64,000 bases of DNA from Singulisphaera sp. GP187 (GCA_945871915.1 CAMBXO010000012.1:24296-88295); one strand, 5' to 3'; numbered from the stretch's first letter, positions 29,919 to 40,219 are shown. Made by a program: numbers and translations. The notes: a model not told the origin generated them from the sequence alone.

Positions 29919-32311
29919 CCTTCTGGATCCTCAGCTTCGGGTGGCCCCACATCCATGTCATTGGCGTTGTAGAGAGCGCGTGATTTTTTTGAGGGCGTGC
30001 GCGGCTTTCCGCCTGACTTCTCACCATCAAGGTAGCCCTCATCCAGTAAAGCTCGAACCACCTGCTCTGCAATTGGCCCCGCCGTCTTTCCACCACTACC
30101 TCCATATTCCACCAGCACAGCGATGGCAAACATGGGTTCTTTCTCAGCCCGATCACCCACCAAGCCAACAAACCACGAGTGATCCAGCCCCTTGAGAATG
30201 CGACGAGGCGAGCCATCTCCGTCACCGTCCACCACCAACGGAGAGGCTTGAGCCGTGCCGGTCTTGCCTTGCACGCGCACACCCGGCACATCAAAGATCA
30301 CTTCGGTCGAACCGTCTCCGTATTTCACATGATGACCGGTTCCATGATTGGCCTCCACGGCTTGCCGCAGTCCCTCGATCGCTCGCTTGCGAGCTTCATC
30401 AGGAATGTTGAGCGAACCGGTTCGACGATCCGGCGGCAGCGCGGCATCGTCGCTCACAATGCGAGCATCACGCAGCACGCCGCCCCGTGCGAGTGTTGCA
30501 AAGGCGTTGGCCGCTTGCAGCGGAGTCCATGCAATCGGCCCCTGTCCGATGCCCAGAATGATCGGCGTGAACGCATCGCGTCGCGCCTCAAGTCGCGTCA
30601 TGTCTTCATCACTTGGAAGAATGCCGGTGCCTTCACCTGCATCACCTCGCTTGGCAGCAATCTTGGATCCTTGCAGACCCGTCCCAAGCGTTTGTCCAAC
30701 GCCCAAGTCGCGGTACCACTGCACCATGCCGCGTAATCCAAATTTTTGCGCCACGGTATAAAAATAAATATTGCAACTTCGGCTGATCGCTTCTTCAATG
30801 GAGAGTGGGCCTCCCGAAAGACCCGAGTGCGTGCTCATGCCATGTTCGGGCCGCCAAATCCAGCACCGCGCCTTGTCTTTCAACTCTGGAAAGAAGTGCC
30901 CCTGACACACAACCGCTCCCTTGGTTGGAAAGCGATTCTTCGCAACCGCCCCCGCATACACCAGCGGCTTCACAATACTGCCGGGTGGATAGACCGCCTC
31001 GGCCGCGCGATCAAGACCCGGCACCAAACGCCGACGATCACTTGCAGACAAGTCATCGCTATCCGCAAGCGTGGGCCATGAACCCAAAGCCAGAATGTCG
31101 CCGGTTTCAATTTCAAGAACAACCGCTGCACTGGCAAGTGCGGTCCCATCCGGAAGTGGCGGCGGCTTGCCACCATGTTGCCACGGCTGAACTTTTGTTA
31201 ATCCCAATCTCGGATTCAGAATGGCTTGCACCCGTGCCTGAAGCCCTGCATCAATGGTGAGTTTCAGATCTCGACCCGGCTTGGGATCCTCACGCTCGGT
31301 CTGATTGGTGTCCAACTTTGTTCGCAACTGTCCACGCTCACCTCGCAACCAATCTTCGTAGGCCGCTTCCAATCCGCGAGAACCAATGGAATCCGGCGTG
31401 GGGCCGTAGCCACCTGCATCCACACTTCCATCGGGACGGGTAAACGGCCTGCGAGCAAGGTCTTCCGCCCACACATCGCCTCGCACAGAACCCAGCACAT
31501 GATCAAGAACGCCCGCCACGCGAACGGTTTTCAGTCCGCCTCGCCGAAGCGGCGCGGGCAATGTGCTGGCATCCATTTGCACATCGGCACTGCTCCACAA
31601 TTGCACTCGCCGCGTTCCATCGAGCACCTCCACCGTGCCCGGATACGCGTCGCCTAATTTGCGCAATGCAAACGCAACCGCATCCGGAACATGTTGCACC
31701 AACACATGGCTCATGCGTTGCTCTCGAATGGGGGTGGGTTTCACACCCACATCCGCTTGCTCCCCCTGGCGTGCGCTGGCCTCACGCTGACGCAACCACA
31801 GACCTTCGGCCCGCCGCTCCACGCGACTGAACACCTCACGCATGGTTCCATCCAGTTGGGATCTCGGCACTTCGCACAGCGTGGACACTTGATTCAACAC
31901 ACCGTCCAAGACTCCCTGCCACGGCGGAATTCTTGATTCAATCGCCGCGTCACGGGCTGACTTTGGCAACTTACTCCACAACGATCGACCAAACGAGTGA
32001 CGCGCGTCCCGTTCGGCATGCTCGCGTACCCACGATCCATTCACCACCGCGTAGTCAATCGCCACATCCCATGCGGGAACATCCATGGCGAGCACTCGGC
32101 CCTTGCGGTCAATGATCGACCCTCGAATGGTGGGAAGCCAAATGGATCGATCGAGGCGAGACTCCGCCTCCTCTCGCAATTCCTCGCCGTGCCAAACAGT
32201 CAGGGCCCACAGACGAAACACCAGCAAGCCCACCAGCCCGATCGCACACATGCCCAGAAAGCCAATGCGTCGTCTGGCTCGAAGCGAAGCGGCATTCGCG
32301 GTGGCGACCAT
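29915..32311 (-). CDS. mrdA: Penicillin-binding protein 2 (elongation transpeptidase)
   Basis: 798 residues, longer than E. coli PBP2 (633). One membrane anchor lies at about residues 16-38 ([22 protein letters not shown]). [16 protein letters not shown] marks the dimerisation/pedestal domain. In the transpeptidase domain the SxxK motif is [14 protein letters not shown], SxN is [16 protein letters not shown] and KTG is GKTGTAQAS. The C-terminus is a charged Lys/Pro tail. It crosslinks peptidoglycan with RodA during elongation. Divergent from ychF; TAGGAT six bases before the ATG can be read either as a -10 box or as an AGGA Shine-Dalgarno. Confidence 0.94.
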   Translation of the reverse strand: MVATANAASLRARRRIGFLGMCAIGLVGLLVFRLWALTVWHGEELREEAESRLDRSIWLPTIRGSIIDRKGRVLAMDVPAWDVAIDYAVVNGSWVREHAERDARHSFGRSLWSKLPKSARDAAIESRIPPWQGVLDGVLNQVSTLCEVPRSQLDGTMREVFSRVERRAEGLWLRQREASARQGEQADVGVKPTPIREQRMSHVLVQHVPDAVAFALRKLGDAYPGTVEVLDGTRRVQLWSSADVQMDASTLPAPLRRGGLKTVRVAGVLDHVLGSVRGDVWAEDLARRPFTRPDGSVDAGGYGPTPDSIGSRGLEAAYEDWLRGERGQLRTKLDTNQTEREDPKPGRDLKLTIDAGLQARVQAILNPRLGLTKVQPWQHGGKPPPLPDGTALASAAVVLEIETGDILALGSWPTLADSDDLSASDRRRLVPGLDRAAEAVYPPGSIVKPLVYAGAVAKNRFPTKGAVVCQGHFFPELKDKARCWIWRPEHGMSTHSGLSGGPLSIEEAISRSCNIYFYTVAQKFGLRGMVQWYRDLGVGQTLGTGLQGSKIAAKRGDAGEGTGILPSDEDMTRLEARRDAFTPIILGIGQGPIAWTPLQAANAFATLARGGVLRDARIVSDDAALPPDRRTGSLNIPDEARKRAIEGLRQAVEANHGTGHHVKYGDGSTEVIFDVPGVRVQGKTGTAQASPLVVDGDGDGSPRRILKGLDHSWFVGLVGDRAEKEPMFAIAVLVEYGGSGGKTAGPIAEQVVRALLDEGYLDGEKSGGKPRTPSKKSRALYNANDMDVGPPEAEDPEG

Positions 32312-32317
32312 GCACCG

Positions 32318-32323
32318 ATCCTA
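32318..32323 (-). promoter_or_regulatory. TAGGAT six bases before mrdA: -10 box or Shine-Dalgarno
   Basis: TAGGAT on the reverse strand ends six bases before the ATG at 32311. The same hexamer at the same spacing precedes def and puuD, and at seven bases fdhD. The embedded AGGA is also well spaced for a ribosome-binding site. Confidence 0.4.
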
Positions 32324-32348
32324 TCGCGTGAAGATTGCGTTCCGCCGC

Positions 32349-32354
32349 TACCAT
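32349..32354 (+). promoter_or_regulatory. Candidate -10 box (TACCAT) of ychF
   Basis: TACCAT lies 38 bases before the ATG at 32393. A GGAG sits nearer the start, so ychF would have a conventional leader of about 30 bases. Confidence 0.35.
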
Positions 32355-32392
32355 CCTTCCCCGCAACAACGCGGCTGGAGCAAGCACCCCCT

Positions 32393-33481
32393 ATGGAATG
32401 CGGAATCGTCGGACTTCCTAATGTCGGCAAGAGCACGCTCTTTAACGCGCTCACCTCGGCTGGCATCGCCGCGGCAAATTATCCATTTTGCACCATCGAA
32501 CCCAATGTTGGCGTGGTCAGCGTTCCCGATGACCGGCTTGCCAAACTTGCAAGCTTTATCAAGAGCGAAAAAATCCTCCCTGCGGCCGTTCGTGTGGTGG
32601 ACATCGCCGGACTGGTGCGCGGCGCCAGCGAAGGCGAGGGCCTTGGCAACAAATTTCTAAGTCACATTCGCGAAGTCGATGCCATTCTGCATGTGGTCCG
32701 CTGCTTTGAAGACTCCGATGTCATGCATGTGGATGGCCATCCGGATCCGATTCGAGATATCGAGACCATTGACATTGAGCTGGCGCTAGCCGATCTGCAA
32801 AGCGTGGAAGTGAATCTGGACAAGCAGCAGCGACTCAAACGAAGTGGCGACAAAGAGGCAAGTGCCAAAGTTTCCTATTTGGAGCGGGCCTTTGAACTGC
32901 TGAAGGATGGCAAGCCGTTGCGGCTTGGCGCGTGGAGCCACGAGGACACCACGTTAGGCCGAGGTCTTGGTTTGATTACAGCGAAACCCGTTTTGTATGT
33001 GGCCAATGTCAACGACAGCGATCTTCAGGGGACTGGCCCCATGGTGCAACTGGTGCGGGCACGGGCAATGGCCGAGAGCGGCGGCGTGGTGGTGGTGTGC
33101 GCCAAAATCGAAAGTGAACTTGCCGAACTTTCAGAATCCGATCGCGGAGAAATGCTGACCAGTCTTGGCATGACGCAGCCGGCGCTTGCGACGGTGGCGC
33201 GCGCTGCCTACGACTTGCTTGGCTTGCAGAGTTATTTCACCGCCGGCCCGAAGGAAATTCGCGCGTGGACCATTCATCGCGGCGACACCGCGCCACAGGC
33301 TGCTGGGGTGATTCACACGGACTTTGAAAAGGGATTTATTCGCGCCGAGTGCTACGGAATCAAAGACCTGGTACAGCATGGAAGCGAAAAAGCGATTCGC
33401 GAAGCGGGCAAACTACGGAGCGAAGGCCGCGGGTATGTGATGCAGGACGGCGATGTGGTGCACTTTCTGTTTAATGTGTGA
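32393..33481 (+). CDS. ychF: Obg-like ATPase YchF
   Basis: 362 residues, TRAFAC-class P-loop protein preferring ATP. G1 is [21 protein letters not shown] at residues 4-24; G3 is [37 protein letters not shown]; the G4 region is [11 protein letters not shown]. The C-terminal TGS domain is [41 protein letters not shown] with [16 protein letters not shown] at the end. It binds ribosomes and is linked to translation and stress control. The ATG at 32393 gives the universal [14 protein letters not shown] start. Single gene, divergent from mrdA and convergent with mraY. Confidence 0.97.
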   Translation: MECGIVGLPNVGKSTLFNALTSAGIAAANYPFCTIEPNVGVVSVPDDRLAKLASFIKSEKILPAAVRVVDIAGLVRGASEGEGLGNKFLSHIREVDAILHVVRCFEDSDVMHVDGHPDPIRDIETIDIELALADLQSVEVNLDKQQRLKRSGDKEASAKVSYLERAFELLKDGKPLRLGAWSHEDTTLGRGLGLITAKPVLYVANVNDSDLQGTGPMVQLVRARAMAESGGVVVVCAKIESELAELSESDRGEMLTSLGMTQPALATVARAAYDLLGLQSYFTAGPKEIRAWTIHRGDTAPQAAGVIHTDFEKGFIRAECYGIKDLVQHGSEKAIREAGKLRSEGRGYVMQDGDVVHFLFNV

Positions 33482-33508
33482 CGCCAATGGCGTGTGGCCC
33501 GTTTGGTG

Positions 33509-34711
33509 CTAACGCAATTTCAGGAACACCAGCGCCACCATGGAGAGCAGCACGCCCAGAAGCCAGAATCGCACCACCGTTTGCGTCTCTTTCCATCCGC
33601 CCAATTGAAAATGATGGTGAATCGGCGCGCAGCGAAAAACGCGGCGACCGGTCCCTGACATCTTTCGAGTGATCTTGAATGTGCCAATTTGAATGAGCGA
33701 ACTGGCCGCCTCCAGAAAAAATACTCCACCGACGACGATGAGCAGAAATTCCTGCCGAACGGCAATAAACATGACTGCCAACAATCCACCCAATGCCAGA
33801 CTGCCGGTGTCGCCCATAAACACACTGGCCGGTTGACAGTTGAACCAGAGAAATCCCATACACGCGCCGCTCATTGCGCCGGCAATCACCATGAGTTCTC
33901 CCGCGTGCTGCACATGCGGCACCATCAGAAAGTAACTCGCGCGAGGACTCGCGGCGATGCCCACCACCACCATGGCCATAAAGCTTGCAATCAGAATAAG
34001 ACCTGTGGCAAGTCCATCCATGCCGTCAGTCAAGTTGACTGCATTGCTGGTGGCCATCACCACGATGGCAGCCAGTGCCGTGAACCAAAAAATGCCCAGC
34101 ACGATCACTCCAGAAGCCACCGCTGGTGGCTGAACCAAGCTGGCAGAAATGCTGGTGGGCGGATAGGTGCGTTGAAACGGAAGATTGAGCACTTGTGCAT
34201 CCACCGAACCCGCACTCCGCCACAAGAACCAACCTGCAATGGCGCCGATGCCGAATTGAAAGAGAAGTTTTTCCCACGGGAACAATCCATCGCGGCTTCC
34301 GGGTTGGCGGCGTGCGGCATTGAGTTTGAGCCAGTCATCCATACTTCCAAGCAAGGCCAGCATCACCATGACCACCAGCGCAATCTTGGACGGCATACTG
34401 TGCCACACATCCGCAAGCAACAGCGAAGTGATCAGAATGGAACCGATCAGCAGCATGCCGCCCATGGTGGGTGTGGCGCTCTTGTCTTTCATGAGTTCAT
34501 TCAGCGTTCCGTGATTGAACTCAGGCGTGTCCCCCACTTTGCGGTGACGCAACCACGCAATGGTTGCCGGCCCACAGAGACGCACCGTGGCAAACGCCAG
34601 AAGAACGGCCAGAAATGCCCGGAATTCCAACTGATACATCACCTGAACGACCGCGGAAAGTCCGCGCTCATCAAGCCAATTCTGAGCCCATTCAACAAGG
34701 TTAAAAAGCAT
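33509..34711 (-). CDS. mraY: Phospho-N-acetylmuramoyl-pentapeptide transferase
   Basis: 400 residues, about ten membrane helices. It makes lipid I from UDP-MurNAc-pentapeptide and undecaprenyl phosphate. Key motifs: KDKSATPTMGGMLLIGSI, LLGSMDDWLKL (catalytic aspartates), NAVNLTDGMDGLATGLILI, FMGDTGSLALGGLLA and APIHHHFQLGGWKETQTVVRFWLLG. ACAGGAA before the ATG is a Shine-Dalgarno, as expected for a gene inside a unit. It follows murF by 18 bp, giving the order murE-murF-mraY on the minus strand. Confidence 0.97.
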   Translation of the reverse strand: MLFNLVEWAQNWLDERGLSAVVQVMYQLEFRAFLAVLLAFATVRLCGPATIAWLRHRKVGDTPEFNHGTLNELMKDKSATPTMGGMLLIGSILITSLLLADVWHSMPSKIALVVMVMLALLGSMDDWLKLNAARRQPGSRDGLFPWEKLLFQFGIGAIAGWFLWRSAGSVDAQVLNLPFQRTYPPTSISASLVQPPAVASGVIVLGIFWFTALAAIVVMATSNAVNLTDGMDGLATGLILIASFMAMVVVGIAASPRASYFLMVPHVQHAGELMVIAGAMSGACMGFLWFNCQPASVFMGDTGSLALGGLLAVMFIAVRQEFLLIVVGGVFFLEAASSLIQIGTFKITRKMSGTGRRVFRCAPIHHHFQLGGWKETQTVVRFWLLGVLLSMVALVFLKLR

Positions 34712-34729
34712 GAAATTCCTGTGGGGCGT

Positions 34730-36163
34730 TCATCGACCGATCAGGCTCCCCTTCTTCTGTTCGTGCAACAAAGAAATTGCCGTCACCAAACGCTCCATGC
34801 CGCTGCCTCGCGACCCCTTGACCAGCACGGCATCGCCCGGGCGAAGGCGGGCCGCCAGTCGAGCGGAATCCTGCTGTAAATCCGCTGATATTTCAAAGGC
34901 GGCGTGCGGAGCAACCTCCACAAGCCCACGGACAAAGTGCGTGCCGTTCTTCCCGCACGCTAGGAACACATCCGGCGGACCCGCAGCGAAGGCTCGGCCA
35001 AGGTGCCGCCCCACCATGGCGTGGAGTTCATCCGATTGCTCACCGAGTTCAAGCATGTCCCCCAAGGCCACCACCCGTCGCTGCATGGTGCCTGTGAGTT
35101 CGGCAAAGGTTGCGATGGCGGCCAGCATGGCATCCGGATTGGCGTTGTAGGCATCATTGAAAATGGAAATGCCCCCCATGTCCGAACGAGCCATCCGCAT
35201 GTCGGCCGGTGCCACGGTCGCCATGGCCGCAACCACGCGGTCGGCAGAAAGTCCCAGCCCCATGAGGGCGGCCAAAGCGCCGAGGGCATTCATGGCGTTG
35301 TGCGCACCTGACAATTGAAGATCCATGTGGATCACTCCACTTGGAGTGAACGCTGTGATGGTTTGCGCTCCATCCGCCCGTTGCTCTCGATGCACCATGC
35401 GGAACGCGTTCAACCCCCGTACGCCAAAGCCGTACACCTTTCCACCTGCAGGCAAAGGTTCCCGTAACGCAGCGGCGAGCAAATGATCGTGATCGCCTTG
35501 CACCACCAGAAGTCCCGCAGGCTGTAAGCCGCGAGCAAGCGTTGCCTTTTCCCTGGCAATGGCTTCGCGAGATCCAAGTCCTTCAAGGTGCGCAGTGCCA
35601 GCGTTCATCACCATGGCAACACGCGGCGCGGCCATGCGAGCCAGCGGCTCAATTTCTCCAGGGTGATTCATGCCAATCTCTAAGACCAGAAACTGAGTCT
35701 CCGGTGGCGCCGAGAGCAACGTGAGCGGAACACCAAGGTGATTGTTGAAACTCTTGGGGCTGGCATGTGTGGGTCCAAACGCAGCACAGGCAGCCTCGAC
35801 CAATCGTCGTGTGGTGGTCTTACCGGCACTTCCAGTGATCGCAATGCACAAGGCCTTGGGCAATCGCTGTCGCCACACCGTCGCCAACGCTTGCAACGCA
35901 ATCAGCGAATCGTTGACCAGCAACCGCGGAATTGGAGCCACAACATTCGGGCGATCCACCATGCATCCAACAGCGCCCTGTGTGGCTGCTTCGCCAAGAA
36001 ATTCGTGCGCATCGAATCGCTCACCTCGCAAGGCAACAAACATTCGCCCGTTGAGTTGATCGCGTGTATCTGTTCCGATTCCCGTTATGTCCGCGGGCGG
36101 CGCATCAAGCCATCGACCACCTGTGATGGATGCCATCTCGCTAGGCGAGAGGAAGTGGGTCAC
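34730..36163 (-). CDS. murF: UDP-N-acetylmuramoyl-tripeptide--D-alanyl-D-alanine ligase
   Basis: 477 residues. It adds D-Ala-D-Ala to the UDP-MurNAc-tripeptide in the cytoplasm. ATP-binding motif ITGSAGKTTTRRLVEAAC; SPKSFNNHLGVPLTLLSAPPETQFLVLEIGMNHPGEIEPLA; SGAHNAMNALGALAALMGLGL; and IFNDAYNANPDAMLAAIATFAEL, all MurF signatures. The start is a GTG overlapping the murE stop by four bases. The C-terminal MurF domain ends with VLVKGSRGSGMERLVTAI. Confidence 0.96.
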   Translation of the reverse strand: MTHFLSPSEMASITGGRWLDAPPADITGIGTDTRDQLNGRMFVALRGERFDAHEFLGEAATQGAVGCMVDRPNVVAPIPRLLVNDSLIALQALATVWRQRLPKALCIAITGSAGKTTTRRLVEAACAAFGPTHASPKSFNNHLGVPLTLLSAPPETQFLVLEIGMNHPGEIEPLARMAAPRVAMVMNAGTAHLEGLGSREAIAREKATLARGLQPAGLLVVQGDHDHLLAAALREPLPAGGKVYGFGVRGLNAFRMVHREQRADGAQTITAFTPSGVIHMDLQLSGAHNAMNALGALAALMGLGLSADRVVAAMATVAPADMRMARSDMGGISIFNDAYNANPDAMLAAIATFAELTGTMQRRVVALGDMLELGEQSDELHAMVGRHLGRAFAAGPPDVFLACGKNGTHFVRGLVEVAPHAAFEISADLQQDSARLAARLRPGDAVLVKGSRGSGMERLVTAISLLHEQKKGSLIGR

Positions 36164-37644
36164 GCTTCGCTTCCCACAGCCTGTAAAGCCTCGCGTGCAA
36201 CGAGTCGATCATCAAAGGGCCGCTTCACTTTGCCGATGATTTGGTAATTCTCGTGCCCCTTTCCTGCAATCACCACCGCATCACCGGGTCGCGCCATCTG
36301 CACCGCATGATGAATGGCCTCGCGGCGATCAATCACACTGGTCACACGATCGGCCCGGTGAGGCGGCACGCCGCCCTCAATTTCGCGCACGATGGCCGCG
36401 GGGTCCTCGGTGCGCGGATTGTCGCTGGTGATCACAATGCAATCTGCAAACTCGCAGGCAACGCGTGCCATGCGAGGTCGCTTGGTGCGATCTCGATCTC
36501 CACCGCAACCAAACACCACGATCAATCGACCACCTTCAGGCAGCGCGGGCCGCACCGCTCGCACAACATTCAGTAACGCATCATCGGTGTGCGCGTAGTC
36601 CACCAGCACCGCAAAGGGCGCCTCAGGATCCGTGACGGGTTCCAAGCGACCGGGCGGCGCCGACGCCTTGGCCATGGCCTGTTCCAATGCCGCGGTGGGC
36701 GCGCCGAGGACCCAAGCTCCCGCAACGGCCTGGAGTGCATTCATGCAATTGTGGCGACCCATCATCGGAAGACGCGCCGCCAGATCACCCCACGGCCCCT
36801 GCATTCGAACATGCATCGACCCAAGCCGAGCATCAAGAACCGAAACCTGCGCCTCAAGATTCTTTCCGCCTGAAAATCCACAACGAAGAACGCGAGCATG
36901 GCAATCTCGCACCATGCGTTCATACGCCGGATCGTCGGCATTCACGATGGCGGTGGCGCTGCGACCTAATCCCTCGAACAATCGTGCCTTGGCCGACGCG
37001 TACTGCTCCATGGTGCCGTGATAATCCAAGTGATCGCCACTGAGATTGGTAAAGATGGCCACCGAGAAATCCAATCCGGCCACCCGTCCTTGATCGAGCG
37101 CGTGGCTGCTGGTTTCCATGCACACGCCGGTGCAACCGTTCGATTTCATTCTGGCAAGCAGCGTGGCCAGTTCGATTGCACCAGGCGTCGTCAATTCGCT
37201 CACGGATTGTTTTTGCCCATCGTCCACACACACCGTTCCAATCAATCCATACCGTTCTCCCGCCACCGCCATGCACTGCTGCAACAGAAACGCGATTGTT
37301 GTTTTTCCATTGGTGCCGGTCACGCCAGCCACACGCATGTTTCGAGCAGGAAACCCGAGAAACGCGTGCGAAAGTTCCGCCACCGCCGCAGCAGGATGTG
37401 CGGTTCGCGCAATTGGAATGCCCGCAGGAACGGCAACTCCGTCCGCTGCAACAACGGCCACCGCGCCGTGGGCGAGTGCACTGGCCACAAACGAACCTCC
37501 GTCCGAGTGTGCACCGGGTCGAGCAACAAACAGCGACCCTCGTGAAACCAATCTGCTGTCATCGGCAATCGAAACAATCTCCGCGTCGTGAATCCCCTCA
37601 CGCCTTAACGACGGAAGACTTCGAACCAAATCGGAGAATTGCAT
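36160..37644 (-). CDS. murE: UDP-N-acetylmuramoyl-tripeptide synthetase (meso-DAP adding)
   Basis: 494 residues. ATP-binding GVTGTNGKTTIAFLLQQ, the carbamylated-lysine region GTMEQYASAKARLFEGL, PGRLEPVTDPEAPFAVLVDYAHTDDAL, and VFGCGGDRDRTKRPRMA. The specificity loop is SDNPRTEDPAAI; the DNPR form is the established mark of meso-diaminopimelate ligases. The peptidoglycan is thus predicted to be of the DAP type. The ATG at 37644 gives a normal N-terminus (MQFSDLVRSL); TACTCT lies six bases upstream. It begins 13 bp after queA and overlaps murF by four bases. Confidence 0.96.
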   Translation of the reverse strand: MQFSDLVRSLPSLRREGIHDAEIVSIADDSRLVSRGSLFVARPGAHSDGGSFVASALAHGAVAVVAADGVAVPAGIPIARTAHPAAAVAELSHAFLGFPARNMRVAGVTGTNGKTTIAFLLQQCMAVAGERYGLIGTVCVDDGQKQSVSELTTPGAIELATLLARMKSNGCTGVCMETSSHALDQGRVAGLDFSVAIFTNLSGDHLDYHGTMEQYASAKARLFEGLGRSATAIVNADDPAYERMVRDCHARVLRCGFSGGKNLEAQVSVLDARLGSMHVRMQGPWGDLAARLPMMGRHNCMNALQAVAGAWVLGAPTAALEQAMAKASAPPGRLEPVTDPEAPFAVLVDYAHTDDALLNVVRAVRPALPEGGRLIVVFGCGGDRDRTKRPRMARVACEFADCIVITSDNPRTEDPAAIVREIEGGVPPHRADRVTSVIDRREAIHHAVQMARPGDAVVIAGKGHENYQIIGKVKRPFDDRLVAREALQAVGSEA

Positions 37645-37650
37645 AGCGTC

Positions 37651-37656
37651 AGAGTA
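37651..37656 (-). promoter_or_regulatory. Candidate -10 box (TACTCT) of murE
   Basis: TACTCT on the reverse strand ends six bases before the murE ATG. It lies between the queA stop and murE and could start a separate murE-murF-mraY transcript. Confidence 0.4.
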
Positions 37657-37657
37657 C

Positions 37658-38734
37658 CTACACCACCAACATGCAGTCTCCGTATGAATAAAACCGATAG
37701 CCCTGTTGCTGCGCGATCGCATACAACTGCTTGAGACGGTCCAAGCCAACGAAGGCTGCCACCAAGGCAATCAGCGTGCTACGCGGAAGATGAAAATTTG
37801 TCAGCAATGCCGAGACATGTCGGAACGAGTGTCCGGGTTGTATGAGCATCGTTGCAACGCCTGCATACGCATCCAACGGCAGTGGCTCCGGCAGACTCTC
37901 CACCGCGCGTACGGTCGTTGTTCCCACCACAACAATCCGGCCGGTGCCAGTGGATCGAAATAATCGCAGTGCGTCCAAGGCCTCTGCTTCAATCTCATAT
38001 CGCTCCGAATGCATCGCATGGTGCGCAAGCCACTCGCATTCAATCGGCTGAAAGGTGCCCAGTCCAACTTCGAGCGTAATGTTCTGGCGACGCACACCCA
38101 TTTGGTGAATGCGTTCAAGCAAACCCTGCGTCAAGTGCAAACCAGCCGTCGGTGCGGCCACGGAGTGCATGTGGTGATCGTCCGCATACACCGTCTGGTA
38201 ACGCACGCGATCAAACTGATCGGGATGAGTATGCGTGTGCCGAGCTTTCACAATGTAGGGAGGCAACGGCGTGCGCCCCGCGTGGTCCAAAGCTGCCTGC
38301 ACCAAAACGCCTTCGTCAAATTTCACCAGCCACCCCTCAGCGGTCTTGCACTTGCACAGCAACCACGCGCCACCACGTCCTTTTTCGTCGATCAATTGCA
38401 GGCGATCACCCTGCCGAAGTCGCCTCGCCCCCTTCACCAGCAACAACCACACTCCATCGCCGGTGTTGGTCGCAAGCAACCCCTCAAAGGACCGGCCATC
38501 GGCCTCGCGACGCATGAGCAGCCGCGCTGGCGAAACTTTGGTTCGATTGACCAGCAGTGTGTCATCACGACGAAGCCACTGCGGCAATTCGGCAACCCTT
38601 GTGTGGTGCACGCGATCCGTTGCACGGTCGTACACCATCATTTTCGCGGCATCCCTCGGTTCGACCGGCTCGGTCGCTATGCATGCGGGATCAAATGGAT
38701 ACTCCAAGTCGTCCGTGCGAAGTCCAGAATTCAC
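37658..38734 (-). CDS. queA: S-adenosylmethionine:tRNA ribosyltransferase-isomerase
   Basis: 358 residues. It transfers the ribosyl moiety of SAM to 7-aminomethyl-deazaguanine in tRNA, giving epoxyqueuosine. Motifs: LEYPFDPACIATEPVEPRDAAKMMVYDR at the N-terminus, LLVNRTKVSPARLL, TPLPPYIVKA, YQTVYA, SVAAPTAGLHLTQGLLERI, ITLEVGLGTFQPIECEWLAHHAMHSERYEI, TTVRAVES, and NFHLPRSTLIALVAAFVG. The start is a GTG overlapping the fmt stop by four bases. Third gene of def-fmt-queA. Confidence 0.96.
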   Translation of the reverse strand: MNSGLRTDDLEYPFDPACIATEPVEPRDAAKMMVYDRATDRVHHTRVAELPQWLRRDDTLLVNRTKVSPARLLMRREADGRSFEGLLATNTGDGVWLLLVKGARRLRQGDRLQLIDEKGRGGAWLLCKCKTAEGWLVKFDEGVLVQAALDHAGRTPLPPYIVKARHTHTHPDQFDRVRYQTVYADDHHMHSVAAPTAGLHLTQGLLERIHQMGVRRQNITLEVGLGTFQPIECEWLAHHAMHSERYEIEAEALDALRLFRSTGTGRIVVVGTTTVRAVESLPEPLPLDAYAGVATMLIQPGHSFRHVSALLTNFHLPRSTLIALVAAFVGLDRLKQLYAIAQQQGYRFYSYGDCMLVV

Positions 38735-39666
38735 GGAGGTGTGTCCGCTGGAAAGTCCGACTCAACGTGCGCACCCTGCAAACCGCGTTGTCCGTGCCGC
38801 CACGCATCCCATTCAATTGCGCGACCACCGGGTGATTGCACCAGCATGGGAAGGATGGATTTTTGCGAACAGCCAATGCTTCCATCAGCCAGCACTGAAC
38901 CGACGGAACCTGACAACACGCCTGACTTCACACGCAACAGTCGAACCTGCTGACCCTGCACCCGCACCACACATCCCGGCCACGGTTGCAATCCGTTGAT
39001 CCGCAAACGCACGCGATCGGCCGGATGGGCGAATGAAACACTCGCTTCAGACCGATCCAATTTCGCTGCATACGTGGCCTGCTCTCCGTTTTGTGCCACG
39101 CCTTGCATCGTTCCAACCAACAATTGCTCAACCACTCGAACCATCATTGGAACTGACTCCACGGCGACTCGATCGAGCACTTCGGATGCTGTCTCCCACT
39201 CGCCAATCTCCACATGAAAGCGATCCAAGACATCCCCCGCATCCATGCGATCCGCCACGCGCATGGCACAAACACCCACGCGTGATTCCCCCGCCATCAT
39301 CGCCCGTTGAATCGGCGCGGCGCCTCGCCACCTTGGCAAGTCCGACGGATGCAGATTGACCGTGGATCGATCCATCAGCAATTGCGGCATGAGTTTCTGC
39401 CCGAAGGCAATCACCACCAACGGTCCATCAATGTTCTGCGCCGCATAAAGAGCTTCGCCTTCATTTGTGTTCTTGGTTCGAACAAGGGCGACACCATGAT
39501 CCACGGCCCATGTGGACACGGGTGTTGGTGTCTCCTTCAATCCACGACCCGCCGGTCGATCGGGCTGGCTGATCACCACACGCACCACGCCACGTGCATG
39601 CAGCGCGGAAAGCGTGGGCACCCCAAGGGATCCGCTACCAAAGAAAACAACGCCGGCCTCCGGCAT
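38731..39666 (-). CDS. fmt: Methionyl-tRNA formyltransferase
   Basis: 311 residues. It formylates initiator Met-tRNA. Seen: VVFFGSGSLGVPTLSAL, ISQPDRPAGRGLKETPTPVSTWA, VVIAFGQKLMPQLL, VNLHPSDLPRWRGAAPIQRAMMAGE (catalytic Asn/His region), the MDAGDVLDRFHVEI loop, and a C-terminal tRNA-binding domain (INGLQPWPGCVVRVQGQQVRLL). The ATG is one base after the def stop, so def and fmt are coupled, matching the common def-fmt arrangement. Confidence 0.95.
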   Translation of the reverse strand: MPEAGVVFFGSGSLGVPTLSALHARGVVRVVISQPDRPAGRGLKETPTPVSTWAVDHGVALVRTKNTNEGEALYAAQNIDGPLVVIAFGQKLMPQLLMDRSTVNLHPSDLPRWRGAAPIQRAMMAGESRVGVCAMRVADRMDAGDVLDRFHVEIGEWETASEVLDRVAVESVPMMVRVVEQLLVGTMQGVAQNGEQATYAAKLDRSEASVSFAHPADRVRLRINGLQPWPGCVVRVQGQQVRLLRVKSGVLSGSVGSVLADGSIGCSQKSILPMLVQSPGGRAIEWDAWRHGQRGLQGAHVESDFPADTPP

Positions 39667-39667
39667 G

Positions 39668-40177
39668 TCAGCCCTTCGCCTCGGCTTCGAGTGCCTTCAC
39701 CATACGCCGCACCCGCAACCGATCCAGAACGGTCATTCGATCAATAATCAGAATGCCCTCAAGGTGATCGAATTCGTGCTGCCACAAGCGAGCCGCAAAC
39801 GCGTCGCTCTCAATGTGAAATGCATTTCCTTTGACATCGAGCGCATCAATCACCACCTTGGGCTGCCGACGAATGTCTCCTCGAATTTCGGGAAGGCTCA
39901 GGCACCCCTCGTCATAGGCGCACAATTCTCCGCCAAGGCCGGACAGCACCGGGTTGATGAAGACTCGTGCCGGTGCATCATTTCGGGCTTCCGTGACAAA
40001 GATTCGAAGACTTTCTCCCACTTGCGGCGCGGCAAGTCCCGCGCCCTCTTCGGCTCGCATCAAAAGAAACATGTCTTCGACCAACGACAGGATCTGTGCA
40101 TCAATCGCACCAACCTCTTTCGCACGCTTTCGCAAGATCGGGTTCGGATAGATCAAAATCTCGCGGGGCTTCTTCAC
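39668..40177 (-). CDS. def: Peptide deformylase
   Basis: 169 residues. It removes the formyl group from nascent proteins. All three metal-site motifs are present: EGAGLAAPQVG, EGCLSLPEIRGDI and QHEFDHLEGIL. The N-terminus IYPNPILRKRAKEV is standard. The start is a GTG at 40177; TAGGAT lies six bases upstream. First gene of def-fmt-queA, divergent from the TPR gene. Confidence 0.97.
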   Translation of the reverse strand: MKKPREILIYPNPILRKRAKEVGAIDAQILSLVEDMFLLMRAEEGAGLAAPQVGESLRIFVTEARNDAPARVFINPVLSGLGGELCAYDEGCLSLPEIRGDIRRQPKVVIDALDVKGNAFHIESDAFAARLWQHEFDHLEGILIIDRMTVLDRLRVRRMVKALEAEAKG

Positions 40178-40183
40178 GCGGAA

Positions 40184-40189
40184 ATCCTA
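40184..40189 (-). promoter_or_regulatory. TAGGAT six bases before def: -10 box or Shine-Dalgarno
   Basis: TAGGAT then TTTCCGC-like spacing to the GTG start is nearly identical to the site in front of the urate oxidase-like gene. It can be a -10 for a leaderless mRNA or an AGGA ribosome-binding site. Confidence 0.4.
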
Positions 40190-40219
40190 GTGAGTTGGGT
40201 AAAACGCTGCACCATTCCA

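Noticed and set aside
33689..34879. 396-codon open frame antisense to mraY and the murF 3' end
   Set aside because: Spans two real genes, His/Gln/Arg-rich, no domain or ribosome-binding site.
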